From: JARIHC01 sp035546975
GTDB taxonomy: Bacteria > Patescibacteriota > Saccharimonadia > Saccharimonadales > UBA4665
DNA: 64,000 nucleotides
Direction: 5' to 3'
Assembly: GCA_035546975.1 (NCBI GenBank)
Contig: DASZVS010000009.1
Span: forward strand, 1 to 64,000
Positions 33,879 to 42,593 of this stretch are shown here, piece after piece. The notes beneath the pieces were generated by a model, which had not been told where the DNA came from, searched no databases, and saw only the letters and a list, made by a program, of their open reading frames with translations. The translations under genes and the position numbers were made by a program. How positions within the stretch are numbered: the stretch's first letter is position 1; each line of letters begins with the position of its first letter.

Positions 33879-35195
33879 TTATTGTACCTTACGCTCTTCT
33901 TTTCGCTCGGATTTTTTATCCATCAATGCCTCTACGCCGGGCAGTTTCCGGCCAGCCATTAATTCTAAGCTAGCACCGCCGCCGGTCGAGACATGGTTAA
34001 AATGGTCTACCAGCCCGCGCTCCTCTATGTAGCCTACCGTATCGCCACCGCCTACCAACGTAAACGGCTTATGGCCAAAATCACCTACTAGAGCTTCAAT
34101 AACGAGCTCCGTACCATGCGCGTAGGGCCCGATCGGCCCCTGCAATCCTTTTGTCTCTGTAATACCCATGGCGCCATTCCAAATAACGGTATTAGCGAGT
34201 TGTACGCCCCCCGCTATGAAAGAGCCGCTGAAAGGCCCAATATCCACAATTTTTTCATGCGCATGAATATGGCTAGAGCCTGCCGGAACCCGTTTTGGAT
34301 AGTTCTCAATGTCAGCGATTACCTGTGTATCCCAATCAACGATCCGCGTCGGTACGGTTTTGTCGATTTCCGAGGTAACGACGCCATCACGCGGAACTGC
34401 AAAAATAAACCGCCGTTTTTTAGCTTCTGCAGCAGCTTTTTTGAGAATGTCTTTAGCTACCGGTAGGTCTTCTTGGTCATATAAGCTTTCGGATACGCTA
34501 ATGCCGCGGGCGACAAGAAACGTGTTAGCCATGGCACCGCCGACTGCTACGAAGTCAGCGATTTCAATGCACCGTTTTAAGATGTCTATTTTGTCAGCGA
34601 TTTTAGCGCCGCCGATGATTGCCACAAGCGGCCGTTCCGGATTCTCCATAACATTCGTGATGGTGTCGACTTCTTTTTCCAGCAAAAAACCGGCCACGCC
34701 AGGCAAGTATTTCGGCAGCTCGGAAACAGATACGGCAGGATGGTGGACCACCCCGAACGCATCTTGCACAAAAATATCCGCCAGCGCTGCCAGCTGCTTG
34801 GCGAATGCCGGGTCATTGGATTCTTCCTCGGGATGAAAACGAACGTTTTCGAGCAGTAGCACCTGCCCCGGTTTCAAACCAGCCGCAGCTTTTTCTACCC
34901 GTTCGCCTACGCAATCAGGCACGAATTCTACATCTTGCTGCAGAAGTGACTTAAGATGTTTAGCGACTGGAAAAAGGCTCAGTTCCGGTACAACCCTGCC
35001 CTTCGGGCGGCCCAAATGTGAACAAATGATCAGTTTAACGCCGTGCTTAAGCAGATATTGCACGGTCGGCAGCGACTTTTGAATCCGGTAGTCGTCAGTA
35101 ATCTTACCGTCTTGAAGCGGAACGTTATAATCAGCTCTCAAAAAAACGGTTTTGCCTTTTAGGTCAATGTCTCGAATCGTCTGTTTGGTAAACAT
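33879..35195 (-). CDS. pgk: Phosphoglycerate kinase
   Basis: 438 aa, a little long. FLRADYNVPLQDGKITDDYR near 19-38, SHLGRPKG near 59, ENVRFHPEE near 116, AIIGGAKIADKIDIL near 194, and the nucleotide-binding VGGGDTVGYIEE near 377 are intact. Makes ATP from 1,3-bisphosphoglycerate. A GGGGTGGG ribosome site lies directly before the ATG. Middle gene of pyk-pgk-tpiA. Confidence 0.96.
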   Translation of the reverse strand: MFTKQTIRDIDLKGKTVFLRADYNVPLQDGKITDDYRIQKSLPTVQYLLKHGVKLIICSHLGRPKGRVVPELSLFPVAKHLKSLLQQDVEFVPDCVGERVEKAAAGLKPGQVLLLENVRFHPEEESNDPAFAKQLAALADIFVQDAFGVVHHPAVSVSELPKYLPGVAGFLLEKEVDTITNVMENPERPLVAIIGGAKIADKIDILKRCIEIADFVAVGGAMANTFLVARGISVSESLYDQEDLPVAKDILKKAAAEAKKRRFIFAVPRDGVVTSEIDKTVPTRIVDWDTQVIADIENYPKRVPAGSSHIHAHEKIVDIGPFSGSFIAGGVQLANTVIWNGAMGITETKGLQGPIGPYAHGTELVIEALVGDFGHKPFTLVGGGDTVGYIEERGLVDHFNHVSTGGGASLELMAGRKLPGVEALMDKKSERKEERKVQ

Positions 35196-35229
35196 CCCAC
35201 CCCTGTCTTGTATCAGTCAATTTTCCTTT

Positions 35230-36663
35230 TCATTCTAGCACGCGCACTTTTATGGTGTCAGTGGTACCGACTACCCCAGGGTACTTACCACTGGCCGTAA
35301 CAACTACATCGCCCTTCTTAAGGACTTTGTTCTGCCGAAGCCAGTTGGTGAGTTTTGTGGCAGCCAGGCGGTCCACCGGCCGCACATAACTCTTAACGCC
35401 GTAAATAATAGCTAGCTGCTGGGCTACTCGTATGTCGCTGGTAACTGCAATTATGGGTATGCCTGAGCGTAGCGCGGCTACTTGCAAAGCAGTGGCCCCC
35501 GACTTCGTTTCGGCCACAATTGCCTTGGCGGCTATGCTTTCAGCCAAGCTTAAAATAGCCGTGCTGATAGCTACTTGCCGGCTATGGTCTTCGTTGCCGG
35601 GAAAACTTACCTGGAGCGGCGAATGCGTTTCGGTGTAGAGAATTACCCGCTTCATAGTTTCTACGGCTTGCAATGGATACCTACCGCTGGCAGTTTCATC
35701 GCTTAGCATGACACAATCGGCACCCACAATTACGGCCGTAGCCACATCGGAAACCTCGGCGCGCGTTGGATCGGGGACTTCCGTCATGCTCGCTAGCATG
35801 TGGGTCGCCACGATCGTCGGCGTCTGGTACTGAAGCCCCAGACCGATGATTTGCCGCTGTACAATCGGCACGCTCTCTGCCGGAGTTTCAACCGCTAAGT
35901 CTCCGCGGGCAACCATCACCACATCGCTGGCCCGTACGATTTCCTCGGCATTGTCGACCGCCGCCCTGGTTTCAATCTTGGCAATCACTTTAGCGTTGCT
36001 ATTCATACTGCGAAGCAGCTTGCGCAGGGCCTCTATATCTTCAGCGGCCTGAACGAAACTGAGCGCCACATAATCTATGTCCTGCGCCGAGCCGTAAACC
36101 AAATCCGCCTTATCTTTGGCGGTGATGATATCGCCCGCAAAATCGGTGTCCGGCAAGTTCATGCCTTTTCGGCGAATCAATATGCCATCATTGCCAGCTT
36201 CGGCCCGCACTACACCCTCGCGTACCGTGGTAACAGTCATGTGCACTTTGCCATCGTATAGATACATCCGCTCGCCGCGTTTCACTTTGGTACTCAAGTC
36301 ATATTGCGTAGGGATATGCCCCGTATCCTCGTAATCTGATTCATACGCAAAACTATACGTATCACCTTTTTTAATATTGATAACGCCGTCGAAATCGCCA
36401 AGGCGAATTTTGGGACCTTGCAGGTCTTGGATAATTGCCACCGGCTTGCCCACGACCTTGGAGGCTTTGCGAACCCACTTTATCTGTTGTGTGCGTTCGT
36501 CGTGAGTGCCGTGGCTAAAATTCAGCCTGATACCGTTTGCGCCGGCCTTCAAAAGCCCCAGCACCGACTCATAGCTATTCGTGGCAGGGCCAAGCGTAGC
36601 AATGATCTTTGTCCGTTTGAAGTTCTGCAATGGCACATCCGGTGCTTTGTGTGTTTCTGTCAT
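35230..36663 (-). CDS. pyk: Pyruvate kinase
   Basis: 477 aa from MTETHKAPD, chosen because AGGTGG lies 6-7 nt before this ATG (36663); the frame is open to 36726. KRTKIIATLGPATNSYE at the N-terminus, the ADP/metal site, the active-site Lys region KVIAKIETRAAVDNAEEI, and MVARGDLAVE are typical, with a C-terminal regulatory domain. Last ATP-yielding step of glycolysis and first gene of the pyk-pgk-tpiA operon. Confidence 0.95.
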   Translation of the reverse strand: MTETHKAPDVPLQNFKRTKIIATLGPATNSYESVLGLLKAGANGIRLNFSHGTHDERTQQIKWVRKASKVVGKPVAIIQDLQGPKIRLGDFDGVINIKKGDTYSFAYESDYEDTGHIPTQYDLSTKVKRGERMYLYDGKVHMTVTTVREGVVRAEAGNDGILIRRKGMNLPDTDFAGDIITAKDKADLVYGSAQDIDYVALSFVQAAEDIEALRKLLRSMNSNAKVIAKIETRAAVDNAEEIVRASDVVMVARGDLAVETPAESVPIVQRQIIGLGLQYQTPTIVATHMLASMTEVPDPTRAEVSDVATAVIVGADCVMLSDETASGRYPLQAVETMKRVILYTETHSPLQVSFPGNEDHSRQVAISTAILSLAESIAAKAIVAETKSGATALQVAALRSGIPIIAVTSDIRVAQQLAIIYGVKSYVRPVDRLAATKLTNWLRQNKVLKKGDVVVTASGKYPGVVGTTDTIKVRVLE

Positions 36664-36722
36664 ATTCGCCCACCTAAAGACGTTACTCGTTACCCTTAAG
36701 TATATCTCGTCTCTCAGGCAAT

Positions 36723-36745
36723 GCACAAGCGACTTGTGCTAAAAT
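36723..36745 (+). promoter_or_regulatory. Inverted repeat and extended -10 of the PAP2 gene
   Basis: GCACAAG-CGA-CTTGTGC (36723-36739) overlaps TGCTAAAAT (36737-36745), which ends 7 nt before the GTG start. The repeat could be an operator. Between 36664 and 36722 lies the divergent pyk promoter (TATACT). Confidence 0.55.
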
Positions 36746-36752
36746 ACTTTCC

Positions 36753-37430
36753 GTGACAGCCGAAAAAATCTCTCAAAAACCTGCTCATTCCGTCCCTAAA
36801 GTTATTTCCAAAAAGCGTAATACCACCGGGCTGGTAATCACCTTTGCCATCGGCTTTATTTTGCTTGTTGTGAGCATGATTGCCGCCAGCAGCAATAGTA
36901 TTACCGGCTGGCAAGCCAGTATTTTCCACGCAATCAACAATGAATCAAACAGCCTGAAGACCGCTGCCCTAGTGATAACTGAGGCTGGCGGTGCAGCATA
37001 TCCGATTATCATTTGTATCTTGGCAGCTCTGTTGTTCAAAAAATACCGCTTAGCCTGGCGCTTTTTCTTTACGGTAGGCGGCGCCATTGTAGTAGGTTTT
37101 GCCGTTAAATATATCGTCAATGAACCCCGCCCTGCGGCCATGCTGCATGGAAATTTGCATGTTCGCGCCATTGAGACCGGGCCTGGCTTCCCTTCCGGTC
37201 ATATGCTTGCCGCTACCTCGCTGGCACTCACTCTATGGTTTATTTTACCCGTTAAATGGCGCTGGCTATCGGCGCTCTGGATCCTGCTCGTAGCCTGGTC
37301 ACGCCTATACCTTGGCGTCCATACCGTTCCCGACATAGTTTCTGGTTTTGCCATCGGATTGATGGCTGTTTGTTTCGTCCGTTTATTGCCCCCTTCCATT
37401 GCCAAGCCTCTGCGGCTCGATGAGAAGTAA
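36753..37430 (+). CDS. PAP2-family membrane phosphatase
   Basis: 225 aa, GTG start. About six membrane helices and all three acid-phosphatase motifs: KYIVNEPRP near 112, PSGH near 147, SRLYLGVHTVPD near 185. Such enzymes dephosphorylate undecaprenyl-PP, phosphatidic acid or other lipid phosphates; undecaprenyl-PP recycling would suit the mur genes here (inference). Leaderless type start. Confidence 0.88.
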   Translation: MTAEKISQKPAHSVPKVISKKRNTTGLVITFAIGFILLVVSMIAASSNSITGWQASIFHAINNESNSLKTAALVITEAGGAAYPIIICILAALLFKKYRLAWRFFFTVGGAIVVGFAVKYIVNEPRPAAMLHGNLHVRAIETGPGFPSGHMLAATSLALTLWFILPVKWRWLSALWILLVAWSRLYLGVHTVPDIVSGFAIGLMAVCFVRLLPPSIAKPLRLDEK

Positions 37431-37519
37431 TCAGATTCTCTTTCAGCAAACTCTCAGTTTTGTGGCATATCTCACTGCGTGATTCTTATGCTTTAGAGAC
37501 AATAGACACTCGTTGCATG

Positions 37520-37548
37520 GCGATCCCCGGGTGAAGCGCAACGAGCAT
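37520..37548 (+). promoter_or_regulatory. 5' leader hairpin of the secreted protein gene
   Basis: CTCGTTGC pairs with GCAACGAG around a 19-nt loop with CCCCGGGTG. It lies about 55 nt before the AAAGGAGG ribosome site of the gene at 37602. The rest of 37431-37601 shows no ORF. Confidence 0.4.
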
Positions 37549-37601
37549 TCAAGTCTAGACTTCAACAATAATCATAACTTTCCACCGAAAAGGAGGATTA
37601 T

Positions 37602-38180
37602 ATGAGTATATCTACGAATATTAAACGGTTTCTATCAACTGCAGCCGTGAGCGTTCTCGGCATCGGGCTTATAGCAGCTCCGGCTGCGTTTGCGCATGGC
37701 TCTACAAATAACGGCTCGCAACATGCCCAATACGCTGCCCAGTTCTCGCCGGGTGTCGACAATCATAGCAATAGTTGGTGGTCAATGTGGCATAAATATA
37801 ACCCTGGCACCCCTACGCTTTCTTGCAGCCAGCAACAGCAGATTTTGAATACTGAGGCAACCAATAACGCTTCTGCCGATAAAAAGAAGCTTACGGGCCT
37901 AAATATCATGCTGAGCGGTGTTCAAACGTATGTATCGAGCGGCAATGTGTCGGTCAATAACTACGACACTTTGAATGCAACGGCTACGAACGACCAAACT
38001 ACCGCTACAACAGATGTTAACGCTATAGCGGCTCCTCAGCTTAATTGCGACAATGAGTCGCCGTCCGACTACAGCAATGCCCAAAAACAGCTTAGCGGCG
38101 AGATCAATACCGCCAAAAAAGCCTTGGGCACATACGGCCATGACATGATGAACCTGTTCCAGGCAGTAGTTAATAGCTAA
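37602..38180 (+). CDS. Secreted hypothetical protein
   Basis: 192 aa, not recognised. Sec signal peptide to about 30 (VSVLGIGLIAAPAAFA-HG), then an Asn/Ser/Thr-rich mature part with two cysteines (TLSCSQQQ, LNCDNES) that may form a disulfide, and a helical region. AAAGGAGG 6-7 nt before the ATG and a strong terminator after the stop point to high expression. Confidence 0.82.
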   Translation: MSISTNIKRFLSTAAVSVLGIGLIAAPAAFAHGSTNNGSQHAQYAAQFSPGVDNHSNSWWSMWHKYNPGTPTLSCSQQQQILNTEATNNASADKKKLTGLNIMLSGVQTYVSSGNVSVNNYDTLNATATNDQTTATTDVNAIAAPQLNCDNESPSDYSNAQKQLSGEINTAKKALGTYGHDMMNLFQAVVNS

Positions 38181-38202
38181 TCCTTGCCTAAAGAAAGGTG
38201 AG

Positions 38203-38236
38203 AAAAGAGCCGGCTTGCGCTGCCGGCTCTTTTCTA
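38203..38236 (+). terminator. Strong intrinsic terminator
   Basis: AAAAGAGCCGGC / GCCGGCTCTTTT stem with a 7-nt loop, 23 bp after the secreted protein gene. Confidence 0.9.
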
Positions 38237-38253
38237 TTCTTAACGCTATCTAC

Positions 38254-38279
38254 GAAAAAACCTGAGCGCAAGGCTCAGG
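38254..38279 (-). terminator. Distal terminator after the displaced tRNA-Glu 3' end
   Basis: Minus strand CCTGAGC-CTTGC-GCTCAGG-TTTTTT, 8 nt after the second CCA. Confidence 0.85.
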
Positions 38280-38287
38280 CATTTTGC

Positions 38288-38306
38288 TGGTGACCTCAAG
38301 GGGAAT
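38288..38306 (-). repeat. Second copy of the tRNA-Glu 3' end (19 nt, direct repeat)
   Basis: Identical to 38445-38463: end of T-loop, T-stem 3' strand, acceptor 3' strand, A73 and CCA. Distance 157 bp. Confidence 0.95.
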
Positions 38307-38410
38307 ATAGCGCATTTGCGCATATATTCTTGCGGCGTGCTCAGAGCAAGCTCCTGCGCGCGTCCTCGAATATCGAACCCAGGTTCGACTTTCACACATG
38401 AAAGCACCAA

Positions 38411-38444
38411 TGAAAATACCCGAGACAAGCTCGGGCACTTTCAT
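38411..38444 (-). terminator. Terminator directly after tRNA-Glu
   Basis: CCCGAG-CTTGT-CTCGGG followed by TATTTTC, within a longer flanking pair ATGAAA/TTTCAT. Confidence 0.75.
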
Positions 38445-38519
38445 TGGTGACCTCAAGGGGAATCGAACCCCTATTGCCAGGATGAAAACCTGGTGTCCTA
38501 ACCGTTAGACGATGAGGCC
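38445..38519 (-). tRNA. tRNA-Glu (UUC)
   Basis: 75 nt with encoded CCA. Acceptor GGCCTCA/TGAGGTC, anticodon stem CCAGG-TTTTCAT-CCTGG with anticodon TTC, T-arm AGGGG-TTCGATT-CCCCT, A73. Confidence 0.97.
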
Positions 38520-38570
38520 GTTAACAGAGTATGGGAGACCGAAATATCATATCATAACAGAGGCGAAAAG

Positions 38571-38603
38571 AAAATCCTCTCCACCACCTATGGAGAGGAT
38601 TTT
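38571..38603. terminator. Strong terminator ending the VWA-MoxR-secreted protein cluster
   Basis: 13-bp stem AAAATCCTCTCCA / TGGAGAGGATTTT with a 7-nt loop. It lies 112 bp beyond the stop of the gene at 38716. Confidence 0.85.
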
Positions 38604-38715
38604 CGAAGGGATCTGTGAGGTGTGTGTTTTTCTCGAGCGGTCAGTCAGTGCTCTTGAACTATTGTTAGCGTAGCACAAACGGGTGTTTTGCGCTAGTGCT
38701 TATCCACAAGCACTG

Positions 38716-39921
38716 TTACTGACGGCTGAGGCGGCGGCTCAAGAAGCGGCGGTAAGCCAGAGTGCCGGCGATAGTGGCGACAGCGAAGGCTGCAAGCGTA
38801 CTGCCAGGACCCGTGTTAACCAGTGAGGTTGGAGCAGGCGAACCGCTCGCACCGGTCGGAGGGGTCGGAGGCGTTACCGTAGGCGGCTGGTTTGGCGTAA
38901 AGGTAACCTGTTCAGCACAAGCCGTGCCTGCACCGCCCGAAGTGACTTCCTTGCCATTCTCATCGAACGTTACGACAGCGGTGATGAGGTAGGTGCCAAA
39001 GCTATTGTACTGGTGGCCTTGGCCAACAACTGCATTTGCATTGGTGTAAGTATTGGAGTTGTTATCGCCCCAGTTTACGACTACTTGCTTGAAGTTAGAG
39101 TTTTCAGCAGTGTATTTGAAGGCACTTACTTTAACTTTCTTATCTTCGCTAGCAGTGACGGTAAACATGTTACAAACTGCGCTAGATGGGGTAGGCTGTT
39201 CTTTCTGAACGGTCACGCGGTAAACAACTACGATGCGGTAGTTCCAGCAGCCCCATTCGTCGCCACTGCCCATGTTCGGGCTACCAACGGTAGTCGTACC
39301 GTTAACAGCGCTATCCGGCAATTGGCTGAAGTTCGTCTGATTTACGTCGTTATTGTAGTAAACGGCACTCGGGACAAGCGTCAATTTGACGGGCTGGCCA
39401 TTACAAGTCAGCGAAGCAGAGTCGTTTACGCTGGCAGCGTTTCTAGCGCTAATAGTGCTGCCGAAGGAAAAGTGGTTGCCAGTCGTATTGATCGGAGCTG
39501 ACATAGCCAGCTTCACGTCGTGAGCTACAGCACTACCGTTACCATTATCGTTGTAATCTGCCATGGCATCGTTGTGGATGTATGTCCAGATATCAAAGTT
39601 TGTACCGTTGTCACAAGCAGAGGTTAGGTCGTTGACCAGTTTCGGGTTACTAGAACCCAATGGGCTGCCGCTCGTGTTTTGGCGGATGCGGACAAAGTCC
39701 GTTTCATCGCCGAGGGCGTAATTACCTTGCGTAGAACTCATGTTGGTAGTTATGCCACAGATGTTATTAAAAACAGGCGTGGTTGAAGTTTGAAAGTTAC
39801 CGCTCGGATCATACTTGTAACAAGCGATCGCGCTGGCATTTCCTGCCATGCTTACGGCAACCGCAGCGGTGATGGCCACTACCAGGCCTGTACCGATGCT
39901 TACTAATTTCTTGAAACTCAT
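38716..39921 (-). CDS. Secreted PKD-domain surface protein with LVNTG sorting tail
   Basis: 401 aa. Sec signal (to AGNASA near 30), an Asn/Thr-rich region with paired cysteines, a PKD-like domain near 265-330 (VVNWGDNNSNTYT...GHQYNSFGTYLITAVVTF), a Pro/Thr linker, then LVNTGPG, a hydrophobic helix and RRFLSRRLSRQ. The tail is a sortase-type signal with LVNTG instead of LPXTG. AAGGAG site before the ATG, 34 bp after the previous gene. Probably exposed on the cell surface. Confidence 0.82.
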   Translation of the reverse strand: MSFKKLVSIGTGLVVAITAAVAVSMAGNASAIACYKYDPSGNFQTSTTPVFNNICGITTNMSSTQGNYALGDETDFVRIRQNTSGSPLGSSNPKLVNDLTSACDNGTNFDIWTYIHNDAMADYNDNGNGSAVAHDVKLAMSAPINTTGNHFSFGSTISARNAASVNDSASLTCNGQPVKLTLVPSAVYYNNDVNQTNFSQLPDSAVNGTTTVGSPNMGSGDEWGCWNYRIVVVYRVTVQKEQPTPSSAVCNMFTVTASEDKKVKVSAFKYTAENSNFKQVVVNWGDNNSNTYTNANAVVGQGHQYNSFGTYLITAVVTFDENGKEVTSGGAGTACAEQVTFTPNQPPTVTPPTPPTGASGSPAPTSLVNTGPGSTLAAFAVATIAGTLAYRRFLSRRLSRQ

Positions 39922-39955
39922 GGTGTGTACTCCTTATGTAGTCTCGTTAGTTTGC

Positions 39956-41533
39956 TTAAAGGCCTGGCGCCTCGGGAGCTGGTCCCTTTACTGGAGGCGT
40001 TGGGGTTGGGGTAGGCGTTGGGGTGGGTGTAGGGGTAGGTGTAGGAGTTGGGGTTGGAGTGGGCGTAGGTTGCTCAGGTGTAGGAGTTGGAGTGGGCGTA
40101 GGTTGCTCAGGTGTAGGAGTTGGAGTTGGGGTTGGGGCCGGAGAAGGCTGTTCTGGAGCCGGAGCCGGAGCAGGGCTTGGAGCAGGAGCTGGCTTCGGTG
40201 CAGGTGCACCAGCGCCAGGACCGCCGCCGCCATAACTCGGAGCATTACCCGGCTGGTGGCCAGTTGGGCCGCCATTGCCGGCTACGTTGCCCGGGCCGGT
40301 TTCTTTAACTGGGCCAGGTACATTGCTTTCACCGCTGTTATGGCTGGTGCCAAAGGTACCGTTCGATGGGGTGCCGCCCTGGCCTTCAGTAGAGCCGGGA
40401 GCAGTCGTTGAAGTACCGGTCGAAGCCTGGGTTTCGGTAGTGCTGACACTGCCGCCGGCGCTGCCGGTAGAAACCTGGCCTTGTTCAGTACCCTTATGAT
40501 TCATGTGATGGTTGTGCTGATTCTTGTGGTGCTTCTGGTGCTGCTTATGACCGGTCTGTTGCATGCTAGCGCCAGCCTGAGTCGGCTTCAAACCTTTCAC
40601 GATCATCCGGCCGTCTGGCAGGATCAATACGGCTGGGAAGCCTTCGAGCTGCTCACCGTTCATGCCCTTGGCAGTCTGGTTAAGCACAAACTCGATGCCG
40701 CTCAGTTTGTCAGCTTGGACAACCCACGGCTTGGTAAGCGTAGCACCGTCAATGCGGTATTTATCGCTGCGGTCAGCGGCAAAGAGCGAAATATGATCGC
40801 CCTGGCCGGCCCAATCAGAATTCTCGTTAGCGAGCTGCGACATAACATCATATGCAGTTTCGCAGTCCTCGGCAGCAACAGTTTGGCCGCCGTCTGCTTC
40901 ATAAGCAGCTAACTTCTCTTTATAGGTGTCTGTATAGCTATAGTTCGGGTTGTTGATGCTTGACTTCAGCGAAGGCTCCACGATAGCTGCCATAACAGCT
41001 GCCAGAGAGTGTGCATCATTCGTAAGCGTACCATCCTTAGAGAAGAGGCTATTAACATAAGCTTGGGCGCCCTTGCCTTCTATCTTCGGCAAGAAAGCTT
41101 TAGCTGTATATTGGTTAGGGTTAGAGGAGACATCATTGAATGCAAAATCTTTACAGTTTGGCTGGTTGTAGTCGATTGACTTGGTTATAGCGTCAGCCTG
41201 GGCGCCAACTGGGCCATCGCTGCCACCGCCGGCAAAAGCTTCAATGCCATATCCGACAGTTGCTGCTGCGAGCGCTGTAGCACCTACGATTTTTACGCGG
41301 CGAAGAGCCTTGCCATGGCGTTCTTTCAGGCCGGCATACGCACCGCTCACACGTTCTTTAATACCCGAAACAAAACCTTGGTTTTGTTCTGTTGCAACAG
41401 GTTCTGCCGCAATCGGATTACTCTCAGCAGCAACATAGGGCTGCTCAGTTTCTATAGGGGTCGGCTCAACTACCGGTGCCGCCATTTCTGGTGCTGGCGC
41501 TGGTTGCCGAAGGTGTCGTCCAAACCTATCCAT
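39956..41533 (-). CDS. Large surface protein with His-rich and Pro-Thr repeat regions
   Basis: 525 aa. Pro/Ala/Glu-rich cytoplasmic N-terminus, one membrane helix near 83-97, a globular extracytoplasmic part to about 310 (two cysteines at DYNQPNCKDF and AEDCETAYD), a His-rich stretch HKQHQKHHKNQHNHHMNHK near 330, a Gly/Ser/Thr linker, and a long (TP)n tail with two copies of an 11-residue unit (PTPTPTPEQPT). The tail may cross the wall; the His stretch may bind metal. GAGGAG 6 nt before the ATG. Confidence 0.78.
   Translation of the reverse strand: MDRFGRHLRQPAPAPEMAAPVVEPTPIETEQPYVAAESNPIAAEPVATEQNQGFVSGIKERVSGAYAGLKERHGKALRRVKIVGATALAAATVGYGIEAFAGGGSDGPVGAQADAITKSIDYNQPNCKDFAFNDVSSNPNQYTAKAFLPKIEGKGAQAYVNSLFSKDGTLTNDAHSLAAVMAAIVEPSLKSSINNPNYSYTDTYKEKLAAYEADGGQTVAAEDCETAYDVMSQLANENSDWAGQGDHISLFAADRSDKYRIDGATLTKPWVVQADKLSGIEFVLNQTAKGMNGEQLEGFPAVLILPDGRMIVKGLKPTQAGASMQQTGHKQHQKHHKNQHNHHMNHKGTEQGQVSTGSAGGSVSTTETQASTGTSTTAPGSTEGQGGTPSNGTFGTSHNSGESNVPGPVKETGPGNVAGNGGPTGHQPGNAPSYGGGGPGAGAPAPKPAPAPSPAPAPAPEQPSPAPTPTPTPTPEQPTPTPTPTPEQPTPTPTPTPTPTPTPTPTPTPTPTPPVKGPAPEAPGL
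40060..40125 (-). repeat. 33-bp tandem repeat (two copies) coding Pro-Thr units
   Basis: Unit of 33 bp (plus strand contains GTAGGAGTTGG...GCTCAGGT) repeated exactly, in frame, within a longer imperfect hexamer array coding TPTP. Copy number can change without frameshift. Confidence 0.8.
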
Positions 41534-41651
41534 ACTATTCTCCTCGTTACTTATTTAAGGGACTTTACCGAAACACTTTGTTTGGTCAAATCCCCGCCTC
41601 TCTTTAAGACATTAAAAGCTTATGCTTGCAATATCTTAGTTTTACTGTTTG

Positions 41652-41680
41652 AGTATACCACGCTATTTATTTTTTGTCAA
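41652..41680 (-). promoter_or_regulatory. Consensus sigma-70 promoter of the His/Pro-Thr protein gene
   Basis: TTGACA (41680-41675), 17-bp spacer, TGGTATACT (-10 at 41657-41652). Leader about 110 nt. AAAACTAAG occurs once on each side of the promoter, a possible operator pair. Confidence 0.75.
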
Positions 41681-41704
41681 CATTATTTTTATGCTTAGTT
41701 TTGC

Positions 41705-42559
41705 TTATGCTTTGTCGGGATTTTTACTGTTAATTGCAGCTGCCAGTTCCCTATCGGCACCAGAGGTACTGAACCCCAGCGCCACCGCTGGCTCCATCAC
41801 AATATGCGCTACAGCCAGGCCAGCGCGCTGGAGGCGCAGTACGGTGTTAGCATGAATGGCTGCCATTTTTTCATTAATGGCGGCCACCTCTTCTTCATTG
41901 CCCAAGTTCACTTCACCGCCCCTGTTGCCGATGGCAACTCGCATAGTTTTCTCCATCTTCGGCAGCTTAACGTCGAACGTATGGTTAGCTTTTACTGCTA
42001 CAGCCATGGGAAAATCAGCTTCTGTCTCTTCCAGAGGAAGCTTATGGAAGTCGCTAATGACGAAAGTAAGGCCATCTTGGCACAGCTCAGCAATTGTTTC
42101 GGCATCTGTTAACGGGTTTCCGTCAGTACCGATTACCTCTATCTCGCTCCCCTTAACCGTGCCGGCGGCTTCGCCAACGGCATATTGGAATACGCGGTCA
42201 GTCAGGCCAGGCATTGTGTCATAGAGGCTATCGGCTATTTCGCTAGCTAAACGCCGCTTCGAAGGAATAATCCCTAACACGTCTTCCTCGGGCTGCTGGC
42301 GCTCATGCGTCACAACGCTCACCGAGAGTGGCCGGTCCGGAATTATCAGGGGTACATGCGGTTCGTCATATATAGCTTCTGCAATAGACAACGGATTGAT
42401 GTCGGAAACTTTATCTCGCTCCGGGCGAAATGCCCGTTCGCCAACATATACGCCTAAGCCGTTTGTGCGCAGCTCTTCGCTGCCATGCACGCCGTAGAGT
42501 ATTTGCTGGTTTGCAAACACTTCAGATAGAGCCTGTTCGGTCTGGGGTAAACGTGCCAT
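41705..42559 (-). CDS. DUF58-like protein of the MoxR-VWA cluster
   Basis: 284 aa. No signal or membrane segment. The middle (DSLYDTMPGLTDRVFQYAVGEAAG near 113, LTFVISDFHKLPLE near 162) resembles the VWA-like part of DUF58 proteins that accompany MoxR ATPases. This is a weak similarity judged by eye and by neighbourhood. AAAGGA precedes the ATG at 11 nt. It follows MoxR by 34 bp. Confidence 0.55.
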   Translation of the reverse strand: MARLPQTEQALSEVFANQQILYGVHGSEELRTNGLGVYVGERAFRPERDKVSDINPLSIAEAIYDEPHVPLIIPDRPLSVSVVTHERQQPEEDVLGIIPSKRRLASEIADSLYDTMPGLTDRVFQYAVGEAAGTVKGSEIEVIGTDGNPLTDAETIAELCQDGLTFVISDFHKLPLEETEADFPMAVAVKANHTFDVKLPKMEKTMRVAIGNRGGEVNLGNEEEVAAINEKMAAIHANTVLRLQRAGLAVAHIVMEPAVALGFSTSGADRELAAAINSKNPDKA

Positions 42560-42593
42560 GGTATACAGCTTTCCTTTTACTTACTTCGTAATC

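Larger units (their letters stand above)
38288..38444 (-). mobile_element. Candidate 157-bp miniature element at tRNA-Glu
   Basis: On the minus strand it contains, in order: terminator directly after CCA, hairpin TCGAACC-TG-GGTTCGA (38388-38373), a 38-nt core (38368-38331) that is 32/38 identical to the tRNA-Lys element, hairpin GAATATA...TATATTC (38329-38303), then the repeated tRNA end. No ORF. Direct repeats starting in the T-loop are what a tyrosine-recombinase-like insertion would leave. Confidence 0.6.

Noticed and set aside
37520..37548. The 8-bp leader hairpin as a transcription terminator
   Set aside because: No T run follows and it lies upstream of a strong ribosome site, so I list it as a leader element only.
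40010..40140. CRISPR-like array of short repeats
   Set aside because: Repeats are contiguous, in frame and code Pro-Thr; there are no spacers and no cas genes.
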